Source: a virus. Taken from it: DNA of 41,047 nucleotides. The stretch covers positions 1-41,047 of IMG/VR virus record IMGVR_UViG_3300045747_000080; one strand, 5' to 3'. Numbering within the stretch: position 1 is the stretch's first letter; each line of letters opens with the position of its first letter. Positions 16,064 to 24,934 of this stretch are shown in pieces. The notes under the pieces were generated by a model, which ran no database searches, was not told where the DNA came from, and saw only the letters and a program-made list of their open reading frames with translations. The translations under genes were made by a program, and so were the position numbers.

Positions 16064-16519
16064 TTACCAATCCAACTGGTTACCAGACGCCGGAGCAGAC
16101 CAATTAGGCTGCTGGCGGTACACCGTGACATAGTACGGAGCCGCCGCAGTTGCAGCCGCTGGCGTTGGAGTACCTGCGGTTGCAAGGAACATCAGTGCCA
16201 GCGTATCAGTCGCAGAAACACGGGCGTGAACCAGGCTAGAAGCTGCCGTTTGAGCTGCGGATGATTGAACGATTACTCGATCAGTCGTCAGCAAGCCGAT
16301 TGCAGGATAGTACTGAGTCGTGCTAGCCGTTGCAGCCGTGCCGACAAAGGTCTGTTCTGCTACTGATGGTCCGGTACCCAGCGCTGCAGGAGTGAGCGCT
16401 ACCGCGAAGGTGCCAACCTTCCACAGATTGCCCGTGGCCATTTGCACGGTGTCGGGCAAAGAAGCACTATTAGGCCCAGGGTTCGAGCCATCGACATTGG
16501 TAGATGCGGGAAAAGCCAT
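16064..16519 (-). CDS. Small virion protein directly after the coat gene (151 aa)
   Basis: The gene follows the coat gene with AAAAGGAG before its ATG, the strongest ribosome site in this block, suggesting high expression. It is Ala/Thr-rich, with a central VSATDTLALMFLATAG motif shared with the next gene and a C-terminal YVTVYRQQPNWSAP. A decoration or head-completion role fits this position and composition. No named family is recognised. Confidence 0.65.
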   Translation of the reverse strand: MAFPASTNVDGSNPGPNSASLPDTVQMATGNLWKVGTFAVALTPAALGTGPSVAEQTFVGTAATASTTQYYPAIGLLTTDRVIVQSSAAQTAASSLVHARVSATDTLALMFLATAGTPTPAAATAAAPYYVTVYRQQPNWSAPASGNQLDW

Positions 16520-16531
16520 GATTTGCTCCTT

Positions 16532-17896
16532 TTAGCCTGAAATACGAACAGCCATCGGGCGATACAGAGAGGCGAAGCCGTAGGCCACGTCCATCCGAGT
16601 CGGCTCGGCGTCGTTGTTGATGGTGTACTGAGTTGCAACGCGAATCGCAAGGCCCAGGTCTTCGTCATATGCACGGGAAGCTTCAACGGCAGTCCGTGGC
16701 AATGGCAGATCGACAAAAGCCAGTGCGAAGGCATCACGATGGAAATACAGATTTTCCGTCGAGGAAGTACCTGAAGCTGCACCACCGTTCAGCGTCACAG
16801 CAGGGGTGCCAGTGAATGCTGAAGTAGCTGCGCAGTTTTGGAATTGCCCGCCTGTGATAGCGCACTCACCAACGGTCACAGACAACGTGCTACCAGAACT
16901 GGATGTGTACAAGCCGGTTGTGGCGTTGAACGTGCCTGCAGCCAGAGTAGCCGTGTTGAACTGCGGACCACCAGGAGCAGCAACACCAGCCATTTGACCG
17001 TAACCGCCCGGTGGAAGTACGACAAACTGTTTGGTAATGTTGCCGTAGCGACCACGGTTTTGCGGATTGACAGGGTACAGACCGGCGATCTGGATTGTGT
17101 CACCAACGTAGCACTGAGCTGCGGTAGCGGTCAACCCTGCAAGGTTCAGAACACCAGAAGCGCCCCACCCAGCGGTCAGGATGGCAGAGCCGCCAACTGC
17201 AGAAGTCACACCAGCGAGTACCGGAGTGCCAGTCAGTGTGCCGGTCGTGTAACCTGCAATGTTCGGATCTTCAAACCAATCAGCACCAGCGGTCTTCTTG
17301 GCAATCATGCCGGTTTCGATGAACTGGCTGATGTCAGCTTGCGGGTTATACAAACCCTTCAGGCTGTCGGCCATGCTCGAGCTGGCCAGAGGGTGCAGGA
17401 TAGCGCTCGGGGTCATACCCTTTGGCATACCTTCTGCGGCCAAGATCGCCCTGGCATCGCTGAAGTTCTTGAACGCCGTCGGAGTGGTACCCGGCGTACC
17501 GACGCGGTTTGCAGTGTTCTGCAAGGCGAAGTAAGCGCCATCCGAGTCGATCCGATTGCCAACTGCGATACAAGCCGGTTCGATGAAACGTTGTTCGAAG
17601 TCATCAATGTCGAGCAGCATGTTCAGGGTGTTGAACTGCACATCGACGTGGTATTGATAGAGGATCGAAACAGGGACGTAGTTCTCGGTGCTTGGCTCGA
17701 CATTCAATGCCGGCCCGAAAGTACCCAGGTAACGCGGAGGAAGGCGAACATTACAAGTCGCGCCAATTTTGCGACCCTTTTGCCCGAATTCCTTGTCATA
17801 TTGACGGTTGAACTTGTCCGTCACAACGCATTGATTAGCGAGTACCGGTAGTGCCCGGTTCGTAATCATGCTGATAGTCAGCAATTGATTTGCCAT
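16532..17896 (-). CDS. Major capsid (coat) protein, P22 gp5-like
   Basis: The 454-residue protein carries the P22 coat pattern: an N-terminal LLTISMITNRALPVLANQCV, a KIGATCNVRLPPRYLG strand, an FNTLNMLLDIDDFEQRFIEP segment and a C-terminal TAVEASRAYDEDLGLAIRVA, then YTINNDAEPTRMDVAYG. Residues about 225-385 form an inserted Gly/Thr/Ala-rich region, partly equivalent to the P22 insertion domain. AAGGG lies 7 bases before the ATG at 17896. It follows scaffold and portal in the standard order. The length is slightly above P22's 430. Confidence 0.93.
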   Translation of the reverse strand: MANQLLTISMITNRALPVLANQCVVTDKFNRQYDKEFGQKGRKIGATCNVRLPPRYLGTFGPALNVEPSTENYVPVSILYQYHVDVQFNTLNMLLDIDDFEQRFIEPACIAVGNRIDSDGAYFALQNTANRVGTPGTTPTAFKNFSDARAILAAEGMPKGMTPSAILHPLASSSMADSLKGLYNPQADISQFIETGMIAKKTAGADWFEDPNIAGYTTGTLTGTPVLAGVTSAVGGSAILTAGWGASGVLNLAGLTATAAQCYVGDTIQIAGLYPVNPQNRGRYGNITKQFVVLPPGGYGQMAGVAAPGGPQFNTATLAAGTFNATTGLYTSSSGSTLSVTVGECAITGGQFQNCAATSAFTGTPAVTLNGGAASGTSSTENLYFHRDAFALAFVDLPLPRTAVEASRAYDEDLGLAIRVATQYTINNDAEPTRMDVAYGFASLYRPMAVRISG

Positions 17897-17966
17897 GAAA
17901 TACCCTTTCCCGCACCGAAATTGGTGCAATGCGAACGCAAATCCGCAGGTACATCATGGCGAGGCG

Positions 17967-18959
17967 TTAATGCCTCTTGCGAGCGTTGAAATTAGCTTTG
18001 TTCCGTTTCTGCCAATCGTTGATCATGGCGCGAGTATCCATGTCTCGCACATCAATTTCAACCTGGGCACCATCGGAGCTATTCAACGGCTTGATAACCG
18101 GTGCTGCACTGCGGGCCTTATTGCTCGGGCTAAATCCCGTGTCGTCATTGCTCGGCTTCGCAGTTACCTGCTTACCGTCGTCAGTGCTCGGCTTAGAGCC
18201 GTTATTCTCCTTTGCGGAGAATGGCAGTAGTTTACTCTCAATTTTTCCAATTGTCACTAATTGTTCGTCAGGCTGCAGTTTCCCTAGCTTTTGGGCAATA
18301 TCTGGATTCTTTCCCAGGTAATAGCCAAGCTCTGCGAACATCTCTGAGCGCTGCATATATCCGACCACGGCATTCGGGATAATGATGTCTGCCGATTCAG
18401 TTACTTCCTTGAAATCAGGTACTAATTCAGCCGCTTTGGCCAGACGTTCCCTGGCTGTGGCGATAATTACCTGTTGACGTGCCTCGGCTGCTTCCTGTGC
18501 CAATTTAGCGTCACGCTGGGCAAACTTCTGCTCTGTTTTCCAGTCGCTCAGAGCCTCGATGTAGTCGTCTTCAGTGCCAAAGTCATGACGTGCAGGCTTG
18601 GTTGCTTCCTTCTTCTCAGGTTCAGGCTTGGCGGTCAATTCCTTGAGTTGACGTTCCAACTCAGCAGCACGGCCTTCAGCTAGTTTCCGTTCGTTGTACT
18701 GAGCAGCGGCATATTCTTCAGCCTCTTTCATTTCCCGATGCTTCTTTCCGATGGCCTTGAGCATCTTGGCTGATAGTTCCTTGCGCTGGGCTTCAGTAAT
18801 GCCATGCTCGTCTTCGTCTTCGTCTTGCGGTTCATCAGGTACTTCGGGAGTTTTCCCCTTATCCTTCACCTCAAGGACAACAGGCTTATCCATTACCTCG
18901 TCACGGGCATCGGCTAATACCATTTCCAGGTTGTTGCTGTCGATCACTGTTACTGCCAT
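17967..18959 (-). CDS. Scaffolding protein (P22 gp8 position)
   Basis: The 330-residue product is highly charged and helical, with an acidic block (PQDEDEDEHGITEAQ), a coiled coil (about 70-125) and a basic C-terminus (INDWQKRNKANFNARKRH). P22 scaffolding protein likewise ends in a basic helix-loop-helix that binds coat. AAAGGAG stands before the ATG. The gene lies between portal and coat, the canonical place. The length is near P22 gp8 (303). Confidence 0.86.
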   Translation of the reverse strand: MAVTVIDSNNLEMVLADARDEVMDKPVVLEVKDKGKTPEVPDEPQDEDEDEHGITEAQRKELSAKMLKAIGKKHREMKEAEEYAAAQYNERKLAEGRAAELERQLKELTAKPEPEKKEATKPARHDFGTEDDYIEALSDWKTEQKFAQRDAKLAQEAAEARQQVIIATARERLAKAAELVPDFKEVTESADIIIPNAVVGYMQRSEMFAELGYYLGKNPDIAQKLGKLQPDEQLVTIGKIESKLLPFSAKENNGSKPSTDDGKQVTAKPSNDDTGFSPSNKARSAAPVIKPLNSSDGAQVEIDVRDMDTRAMINDWQKRNKANFNARKRH

Positions 18960-18960
18960 T

Positions 18961-21123
18961 TCAAGCTCCTTTGGTGGTTGATTCTTCGTTATCAGCGGCT
19001 TTGATCATGCGCTCGGCCTCTGCCTTGTGGTGTGCTGCTTCAGCATGAGTATTCATCAGCGATGCTCCGGCTTTGATTTCCTCGACCATCAGCGCGATGT
19101 GAGCATTGGTTTCAATCTCATGCGTCTTTGTCTGTGCCACTGTGTCGATGCCATGCGTCTTGACCAGTGCATCGGTGTGCGCCTTGGTGATGCCGTACTT
19201 CAGATCAGCCTGCACGGATTCAAGTTGCTGTTTGAGCTGCGTATTCTCTTTCGATAGGTACTCCACAACGGATTTAGCCTTGCTCGATAGACCTTCCATA
19301 ACTTCCTTTAGACCATCCGGAGTGCTGGACACCAGCCGGTCAGCCAGCTCTTGCATGTACGGATGATCAATCGACCTAAACACCAGGTCAGCGCCGGTCT
19401 TGGCGACAATCTCAGCCAAGCCCTGAATCTGCAGCAATGACAACAGGTTCTCAGCACCTTCCTCGCGCTTGGTCTCGTAACCCGGGCCTGTATCCATCAC
19501 AACGTCGTATTTTCCGACTGACAGATCGTTCTTGATCTTCTTGATACCTTCCTCGACATCACCGCCCTGCGAGTCATTGATCTTGACCATCTTCGGCGTC
19601 GAGTCCTCACCAATGATTCGCTGCATTCTTTCTTCGGAAAAGTACACGGGAATCCAATCAACCATGCAGCGCCACAATTGAGCGATTGCGAGCGTTAGAT
19701 TGTCGTAGTATTGATAGTGGGATTGATCAGATAGAAACTGCCGCCGTGCAATAGCCTTGCCAGATACGACCTCACCTCGAGCATCCTGCCCAGGTTCATT
19801 TGGCATTCCAGCTACTGCCATCAGGTTTGAGCGCATACCCTGCACAAACTCAGAGAATCCCTGTTCAATCTGTGCTGGCGCTTGTCGTTGTGGCGGAGGC
19901 ATCATCACTGGTCCGCTGCCGGTCTCAATCAGTACTGGCTTGTAAGTCAGCACGGTAGTCGGACGCTGATTAGCATCTGCCCATTCATCTTCACGTCCGT
20001 CGAGTTGGCCTTCAGCCGCGACCCAGGGAGCCTTTGGAGCCAATCCAAGGCGTTTGATTTTTGCTACTTCGCCGTAATTTACCATGCGCTGCGGGTCCAT
20101 CATGGCCTCGACCATGCCCCTGCGCCTTACCCGGCCATCAATGTCCTTTGCCTTGCCCTCAACACGGAAAACAGGGATGTACTGCCCAGGTATCTCCTGG
20201 CGCTCCATCACCTTAGTTCCATTCAGCCGGAACCACTCGACCTGGCGCTTGCTTGACTCGCGCTCACCGTCAATCCACATGCCACGATCAGTAAGCATCT
20301 GCGAGAGTGCATCAATACTAAGGACTTTGCCATTCTCACGCGGCATTTCGCTGCGGAACTTGGTGAACTCTTCACCACCCTGGCCACGAATTTGATAGAG
20401 CTTGTCAGACTTCTCCCGAACGCGGAAATACTCAGCTAGCCTGATGTCTTCCTTGTCGCCCCAATCACGATCAAGGTCAGCATTGCCCGTGTCTTTCCAA
20501 GCATCAGCGAGCGCTTTGCCGTACCTGCGCCGGTACTCTTCGCGCTTCATCTTTATGGAAATAATGTTCCAATTCTGGTCCCCACCGTGCGGCATGATTG
20601 CACTCGGGTCCATGTACACCGTGAAGATGTTGCGGATAGGAAGGATGCGCAAATCCTTCTGAAATGAGCGTGAGTCGATGTACTCGGCTATCAGACGGAA
20701 GTAGCCCCAGCCCGCATCCAGTGCGCTGCTGGCCGCTGTGTCGTAAGCGATAGAAGCCTCAGACCTTACCTCGATATGCCTGCCAATCCCATTCAGGATT
20801 TCAGCTATCTCAATATCTGCGCCATCCCCAACAGGATGATATTTGCCACGCGGCCTCTGTTGCTTGATGTTGTTCTCGACCCGCTCGATCATCGCATCGG
20901 TGAGGTTGATCGTTAGCTCGGGAGAATCATCGCTGTGTGTCGTCCCGGTGCTTGCATCCCATTGATCGCCTTCACGGAACTCGATAGCTGCTTTGCCACG
21001 ACTGCGATTGTCCGACTCAGCATCGATGCATATACTCAGCCGGTCTCTGGCCTCGGAGAATATCTCTTTGTCAGTGATGGCCGCAAACTCGCGGTCTTCC
21101 TCTGTGCGTGTTGTATCGCTCAT
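18961..21123 (-). CDS. Portal protein, P22 gp1-like
   Basis: This 720-residue protein matches the P22 portal in length (725) and features. The N-terminal region has AAIEFREGDQWDAST and LTINLTDAMIERVENNIKQQ, then YFRLIAEYIDSRSFQKDL and a DPSAI segment. The C-terminal third is a long charged helix (residues about 620-710), the barrel seen in the P22 family. It forms the dodecameric DNA gate at one capsid vertex. Its start overlaps the stop of a 70-residue gene (ATGA), with GAGGTGG upstream. Confidence 0.94.
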   Translation of the reverse strand: MSDTTRTEEDREFAAITDKEIFSEARDRLSICIDAESDNRSRGKAAIEFREGDQWDASTGTTHSDDSPELTINLTDAMIERVENNIKQQRPRGKYHPVGDGADIEIAEILNGIGRHIEVRSEASIAYDTAASSALDAGWGYFRLIAEYIDSRSFQKDLRILPIRNIFTVYMDPSAIMPHGGDQNWNIISIKMKREEYRRRYGKALADAWKDTGNADLDRDWGDKEDIRLAEYFRVREKSDKLYQIRGQGGEEFTKFRSEMPRENGKVLSIDALSQMLTDRGMWIDGERESSKRQVEWFRLNGTKVMERQEIPGQYIPVFRVEGKAKDIDGRVRRRGMVEAMMDPQRMVNYGEVAKIKRLGLAPKAPWVAAEGQLDGREDEWADANQRPTTVLTYKPVLIETGSGPVMMPPPQRQAPAQIEQGFSEFVQGMRSNLMAVAGMPNEPGQDARGEVVSGKAIARRQFLSDQSHYQYYDNLTLAIAQLWRCMVDWIPVYFSEERMQRIIGEDSTPKMVKINDSQGGDVEEGIKKIKNDLSVGKYDVVMDTGPGYETKREEGAENLLSLLQIQGLAEIVAKTGADLVFRSIDHPYMQELADRLVSSTPDGLKEVMEGLSSKAKSVVEYLSKENTQLKQQLESVQADLKYGITKAHTDALVKTHGIDTVAQTKTHEIETNAHIALMVEEIKAGASLMNTHAEAAHHKAEAERMIKAADNEESTTKGA

Positions 21124-21332
21124 TCGACCACCTCTAAAAATGTGTCAGTGCTAATGTCGTACCATTTATCTCCAGGCTTCATGTTCATCAGGGCTTTGAC
21201 GTGCTCTTTCCTCTTCATATGATCATCGTCAGAAACTAATGAGTTAATCATCGCAAGAAACTCATTGTCTGGCTTACTTCGCCATGTCTTGCAGAACGTT
21301 TCTCTAGCATCTCTGATTGATTTTGTAGTCAT
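21120..21332 (-). CDS. Small hypothetical protein between terminase and portal (70 aa)
   Basis: The ATG at 21332 overlaps the terminase stop (ATGA) and its own stop overlaps the portal start in the same way, so the three are translated as a coupled series. The product is polar and helical (AMINSLVSDDDHMKRKEHVK), with an ending that includes KPGDKWYDISTDTF. No family is recognised. The coupling suggests a packaging-related helper, but nothing in the protein shows this. Confidence 0.65.
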   Translation of the reverse strand: MTTKSIRDARETFCKTWRSKPDNEFLAMINSLVSDDDHMKRKEHVKALMNMKPGDKWYDISTDTFLEVVE

Positions 21333-22669
21333 GTGCGCATCCAATTGTTACGGCCTTGCAGCCTGGGCCTGATGATCTGCGGGATGATTGGCGCTTCGGG
21401 CTTTGTTAGCTCAGGGAATAAGTCTGTGAAAGCCCAAACCATTGCATCTGCGCGGTTCGGGCTATTCTCCCCCATATACCCGTTGGTAGTAAATGAGGTG
21501 AGTTCATCTTCCAATTCTCGGAATATCCCGGCGAATCTGATCTTTCCTGATTCGACAAGGGCTGACATAGGCTCAGCTCTTACCACTTTACCTCGGCTGG
21601 CAGTAACTGGCCGGAATGGTGTCCGTGGCCTGGCAGTCATAATCACCATTCGCACCATTGCACCGCCGTAGTTCATTTCTGCCACTATCCGGTCAGCACT
21701 GTGGCGATCAAAAGCATTCGTCGCCACCTTGCCCCATGTCGCCGGTCCAGCTTTGCAGGTAAGGTCTTCCAGCACGTAGCCATTGCCATCGACTCCCAGG
21801 CCGCATACCATGATCCCAATCTCGTCGTTGTCCACATTGTCTGTGTCATCTGCGCCGCTTGGATCGACTGCCACCACAATCCTAAGCATGTCGGGCAATG
21901 GCTGATCAATGACACGCCAGCGCTCAATCCACTCATCCTGAAATAGCGCATTTGGCGAAGCATCGCGGAACTCACCGTAAAGAAACCGCTTACGCAGCCG
22001 TTCTGGCAGGGCTTCCAGGGTCTTGATGTACGACTCAGGCAGATTTACTTGGTTATCGCCCGGGTTGATCTGAAAGAACCCGTAATCCTCGCGCTGCAAG
22101 AGCTGGCGCGACTCAGGGTCTTCCATCAGCTTGAACATCTTGTAGGTCCAGTGCCCTTTGTCCGGCGGGTTTTCGTCGTAGTACATCTTCAGCACCAGGG
22201 GCTTACTAGTAGCGCGGTCCATGACCTTCTGAGCCAATCGGGTCACAGCCATGTTGCGGCTGTTGTACGCGATCTGGCTGCACTCGTTCAGGAAGATACT
22301 CGCGTACTCATTTCCCAGAATCTTTTCGACCCGGCCTTTGTCATCCAGGCCACCGAACCAAATCTCAGAATCTCCGGGCAATGTGGCGTACAAGTCGCTC
22401 TTATTCAGGTCGTAATCCACGGTCGGAAAGCACTTGCTCATGATCGTTGGGAACGTGTCCATCACGATTGACTGCTTCACATGGCCAAGCCTGAAGCGCA
22501 GTACAGCGTGGCGGCTACCCGGTGCCTTGAGTGCCCGCTGGATGATCTTGCGCATAATCAGAGCCGTCTTGCCACTACGACTGCCTCCAGCAAGCATGAT
22601 ATGCGTTGCAACCCCGTTAAGTATCTCCTGGGCTTGGGCTTGGCGGTCGGTCAGGATGAACTCAGCCAT
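21329..22669 (-). CDS. Terminase large subunit (packaging ATPase/nuclease)
   Basis: The N-terminal ATPase has Walker A GGSRSGKT (28-35) and a Walker B-like strand SIFLNEC (124-130), where Asn replaces the usual Asp before catalytic Glu129. The C-terminal RNase H-like nuclease shows VAVDPSG (Asp269), VAEMN (Glu331) and NRADAMVWAF (Asp408). It pumps DNA into the prohead through the portal. The length of 446 is slightly shorter than P22 gp2 (499). The small subunit precedes and overlaps it by 8 bases. Confidence 0.95.
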   Translation of the reverse strand: MAEFILTDRQAQAQEILNGVATHIMLAGGSRSGKTALIMRKIIQRALKAPGSRHAVLRFRLGHVKQSIVMDTFPTIMSKCFPTVDYDLNKSDLYATLPGDSEIWFGGLDDKGRVEKILGNEYASIFLNECSQIAYNSRNMAVTRLAQKVMDRATSKPLVLKMYYDENPPDKGHWTYKMFKLMEDPESRQLLQREDYGFFQINPGDNQVNLPESYIKTLEALPERLRKRFLYGEFRDASPNALFQDEWIERWRVIDQPLPDMLRIVVAVDPSGADDTDNVDNDEIGIMVCGLGVDGNGYVLEDLTCKAGPATWGKVATNAFDRHSADRIVAEMNYGGAMVRMVIMTARPRTPFRPVTASRGKVVRAEPMSALVESGKIRFAGIFRELEDELTSFTTNGYMGENSPNRADAMVWAFTDLFPELTKPEAPIIPQIIRPRLQGRNNWMRT

Positions 22670-23180
22670 AAATGTCGCTCCCGTTAAGCTGCAAGGGCAT
22701 CACAGTTGACTTCTGCTGCTGCATATCCTTGTTTGCCGCCAACAGGTTTAGACCAGTGCTGGCTGCATCGTTGGCCAGTCGTGTGAGTGCCTGTACGCCC
22801 TTGAGCGCTTCAATTGATTCAAGCGGGTTTGAGTCGTCAATCTTCTGTACCTCACCGTGTGCGAGTGCCTGCAGTCTGTGTGCTGTGGCTGATCCGTAGC
22901 GGGCTGCACAGCTTAGATGGTTGCTTATTTCGAGGACATTCTCAGCCAGCGTGCGGGCTCTTGCTTGTTCCATTGGAGCCAAAGACATCACCGCTGTCTC
23001 AGCTTCGACAATTTTTTCCGCAACTCCACGCACAGTTTCGTTACGTTTCGAAAATCGAATAGAAATTCTAGTTTTAGAAACTCCATACTCGTTACCAAGG
23101 TCAGACGCCTTCTCGCCATTCAATAGCCGTGATCCAATCTCTTTCCATTGGTCATCTGTCAGCTTTGATGGTCTTCCCAT
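22662..23180 (-). CDS. Terminase small subunit
   Basis: The 172-residue form starts MGRPSKLTDDQWKEIGSRLL and has a helix-turn-helix (KASDLGNEYGVSKTRISIRF) expected to bind the packaging start site, followed by helical oligomerisation sequence. I start at 23180 because the ATG overlaps the TAA of a 41-residue gene (TAATG). A GTG form 16 codons longer starts at 23228 without a ribosome site. The large subunit follows. Confidence 0.85.
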   Translation of the reverse strand: MGRPSKLTDDQWKEIGSRLLNGEKASDLGNEYGVSKTRISIRFSKRNETVRGVAEKIVEAETAVMSLAPMEQARARTLAENVLEISNHLSCAARYGSATAHRLQALAHGEVQKIDDSNPLESIEALKGVQALTRLANDAASTGLNLLAANKDMQQQKSTVMPLQLNGSDIYG

Positions 23181-23305
23181 TATTTGATCACTGGGATAAT
23201 GATTGGATACAGCCTGCGACCCTTGCACAGATGCTCGGCTGCATAGGCTACCTTTGTTGGATTCAGTGCTATGAATTCGATAGGTGGCGTTTTCTTCTTT
23301 ACCAT
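23180..23305 (-). CDS. Small basic protein ahead of terminase (41 aa)
   Basis: The ATG at 23305 is preceded by GGAG at 8 bases, and TAA at 23182-23180 overlaps the small terminase ATG. The product starts MVKKKTPPIEFIALNPTKVA and ends in a hydrophobic-basic stretch (RRLYPIIIPVIK). It is predicted from the ribosome site and the coupling. The family is unknown. Confidence 0.6.
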   Translation of the reverse strand: MVKKKTPPIEFIALNPTKVAYAAEHLCKGRRLYPIIIPVIK

Positions 23306-23634
23306 GGCCTAGCTCCTGCTTCGGGGCTATACCAACGCGAAATGAAGTCTTGCGCCATGCCTGTGTGAGTGAATATCATGGATTTCTCAGGATGCTGCCA
23401 ATCGTATTCAGCGGGGAACAGTGAGACGATGTAGCCTTCTCCGGATGCGCGGGCATTGAGCAATGCGCCTTTTAGCCATCCATCCGGGATTGCGGGCATG
23501 TCGGGCAGGATCAGCCGTTCGACTTCCGGTGCGAGTGATTCTTGCATCCTTTCCACAATCACGGACAGTGGCACAAGTGCATTTGATTTGGCTTTCGGTG
23601 GCCTGCCTCGGCGCTTTGGCTCAGACTGTTGCAT
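23299..23634 (-). CDS. Hypothetical protein with AT-hook-like motif (111 aa)
   Basis: Translation most likely begins at the ATG at 23634 (GAGG 6 bases before), inside the end of the co-chaperonin gene. The N-terminus carries KRRGRPPKAKS, an AT-hook-like minor-groove DNA-binding motif. The rest is a compact domain (LPDMPAIPDGWLKGALLNAR, then FPAEYDWQHPEKSMIFTHTG). Its location before the terminase genes is compatible with a DNA-handling role, which is only inference. Confidence 0.68.
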   Translation of the reverse strand: MQQSEPKRRGRPPKAKSNALVPLSVIVERMQESLAPEVERLILPDMPAIPDGWLKGALLNARASGEGYIVSLFPAEYDWQHPEKSMIFTHTGMAQDFISRWYSPEAGARPW

Positions 23635-24079
23635 ATTCAGCCTCTGCCTTGGCTTGATCTGCTGTGACTCCATCAAGGATGCCACTTACATCAGCTTCAC
23701 GGCAAATTATGTGCAGCTTGCCACCCCAATAGATGCTGGGGAATGTGTAGCCTCGGAAGTCATACCCGCCAAGCTCGATCACATCCCCTACTTTGACCTC
23801 CGTAGGCTGGAAGACTTCGCTTTTCCACATTTTGGTGCGCTCTGGGCCTTTGTCGGCGTTGTAGCGCATTGGGTAATGGCCTGGGCCTACTGCCTTCACA
23901 ATGCCGCGTAATGGTTTTGTGTTCTCTTTGACGATGATTGTGTGAGATAGAACTACGTTGAGTGGCTCGACGATGATTTGATCTCGGAGCGGTCTGATTT
24001 TGTAGTCACCAGGTACATCGGTGTTCGATGCCTGATTGAGTGATGCGGACCTGCCGTCATTTGCGTGTTTCAGTGTCAT
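23621..24079 (-). CDS. GroES-like co-chaperonin
   Basis: Residues 27-135 follow the Cpn10 fold: KIRPLRDQIIVEPL, a mobile-loop region SHTIIVKENTKP whose IIV (48-50) occupies the place of the GroEL-binding IVL tripeptide, then RGIVKAVGPG, VKVGDVIELGGYDFRG and LHIICREADVSGIL. It has a 26-residue N-terminal and a short acidic C-terminal extension and is longer than GroES (97). It probably replaces host GroES as the lid of host GroEL during folding of the large coat protein, as T4 gp31 does. The ATG at 24079 has GAGG 6 bases upstream. Confidence 0.85.
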   Translation of the reverse strand: MTLKHANDGRSASLNQASNTDVPGDYKIRPLRDQIIVEPLNVVLSHTIIVKENTKPLRGIVKAVGPGHYPMRYNADKGPERTKMWKSEVFQPTEVKVGDVIELGGYDFRGYTFPSIYWGGKLHIICREADVSGILDGVTADQAKAEAEYATV

Positions 24080-24127
24080 TTCTACCTCTAAAGTTTATGA
24101 TGGCGTTTTAGTACCGCCGTTTGGAAA

Positions 24128-24295
24128 TCAGTGCCGTTTGCGTGAATAGCTCACGGATTCCTCTTTTTTCTCAGTCTTTTCGGACTTTTCCTCTTTTTTT
24201 GTCTCTTTTTCCTTGGATTCAGCCTTTTTTGATGGCTTCGGCTTCCACTTTTTGCTTAAAGTGCCAAAGACTTCTGAAAGAGGTGTGCCGTTCAT
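24128..24295 (-). CDS. Small Lys/Glu-rich protein (55 aa)
   Basis: From ATG 24295 the product has a short ordered start (MNGTPLSEVFGTLSKKW) followed by low-complexity Lys/Glu/Ser sequence (KPKPSKKAESKEKETKKEE) and the ending YSRKRH. A longer frame would need a TTG start in the ninB gene. The ribosome site is weak, so translation is uncertain. It lies between ninB and the co-chaperonin. No function is inferred beyond a possible disordered nucleic-acid-binding protein. Confidence 0.5.
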   Translation of the reverse strand: MNGTPLSEVFGTLSKKWKPKPSKKAESKEKETKKEEKSEKTEKKEESVSYSRKRH

Positions 24296-24314
24296 ATGCG
24301 TAGCATACCATAAA

Positions 24315-24731
24315 TCAATGTTTTTCCAAGTCGTAAAAAACAACAGATAACTCAGTTGCCGCGTATGCTTCTACCTTATCGCAGAACTCGCAGAACTCGG
24401 CCGTGTTCAGTTTCGTGCTGCTCTTTCCGATTACCTGGCCATTCGGTAGCTCATCAAACCCTATGAACTGGCGTTTGAATTGTTCGTGCCATACCTCAGC
24501 GCTGTACAGCCGCCCGTTTACCGTTGCCTGTGCTGCGATCTGAGCCAGCACGCCATTTCCCCAATAGCGCTTATTCTGAGGCTTGGTGCGCTTGCGTGGG
24601 CCGACTGTCAGCACCAACCGATTCTCAGCCTGTAGCCAGCGTTTAAGGAATGGGAATAGCTGGCTACCCATGATAGCCCAAGCCTGTTGGCGGTTATGCA
24701 ATTCCAGGGTTAGCGTGGTTTCGTCTGTCAT
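24315..24731 (-). CDS. ninB: NinB-like recombination protein
   Basis: The 138-residue product matches NinB of lambda: LVLTVGPRKRTKPQNKRYW, VWHEQFKRQFIG, SSTKLNTAEFCEFCDKVEAY and a C-terminal ELSVVFYD. Lambda NinB (Orf) binds single-stranded DNA and SSB and supports recombination in place of host RecFOR. Its start overlaps the stop of a small gene (ATGA). It forms a leftward operon with ninG and the replication genes, as in the lambda nin region. Confidence 0.88.
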   Translation of the reverse strand: MTDETTLTLELHNRQQAWAIMGSQLFPFLKRWLQAENRLVLTVGPRKRTKPQNKRYWGNGVLAQIAAQATVNGRLYSAEVWHEQFKRQFIGFDELPNGQVIGKSSTKLNTAEFCEFCDKVEAYAATELSVVFYDLEKH

Positions 24732-24934
24732 GCTGGTGTTTCGTTATGGAAATACCGCATCGGCATGGCGGTCAACCAACTCGCCTTAACCGTAAGTTCT
24801 TTTCCCAAAGGGTAAGGATCATTACGGTTTAACTCTCGGACACGAACGACGACACCGTTTTCCATGCTGATCACTTCTTTGTCGCCAAGGCGATAAGCAT
24901 GTCCTTGTTTCGCCGTTGTAATGTGCTCAGTCAT
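24728..24934 (-). CDS. Hypothetical protein (68 aa)
   Basis: It has a very good ribosome site (GAAGGAG) before the ATG at 24934. The product reads as a small beta domain (AYRLGDKEVISMENGVVVRV, then LTVKASWLTAMPMRYFHN). It lies between ninG and ninB with overlaps on both sides. No family is recognised. The operon suggests a role in recombination or DNA metabolism. Confidence 0.7.
   Translation of the reverse strand: MTEHITTAKQGHAYRLGDKEVISMENGVVVRVRELNRNDPYPLGKELTVKASWLTAMPMRYFHNETPA

Noticed and set aside
16838-17851. Long plus-strand frame antisense to the coat gene
   Set aside because: Its sequence is unlike any protein and rich in Arg/Cys; it is the reverse phase of a strongly coding gene.
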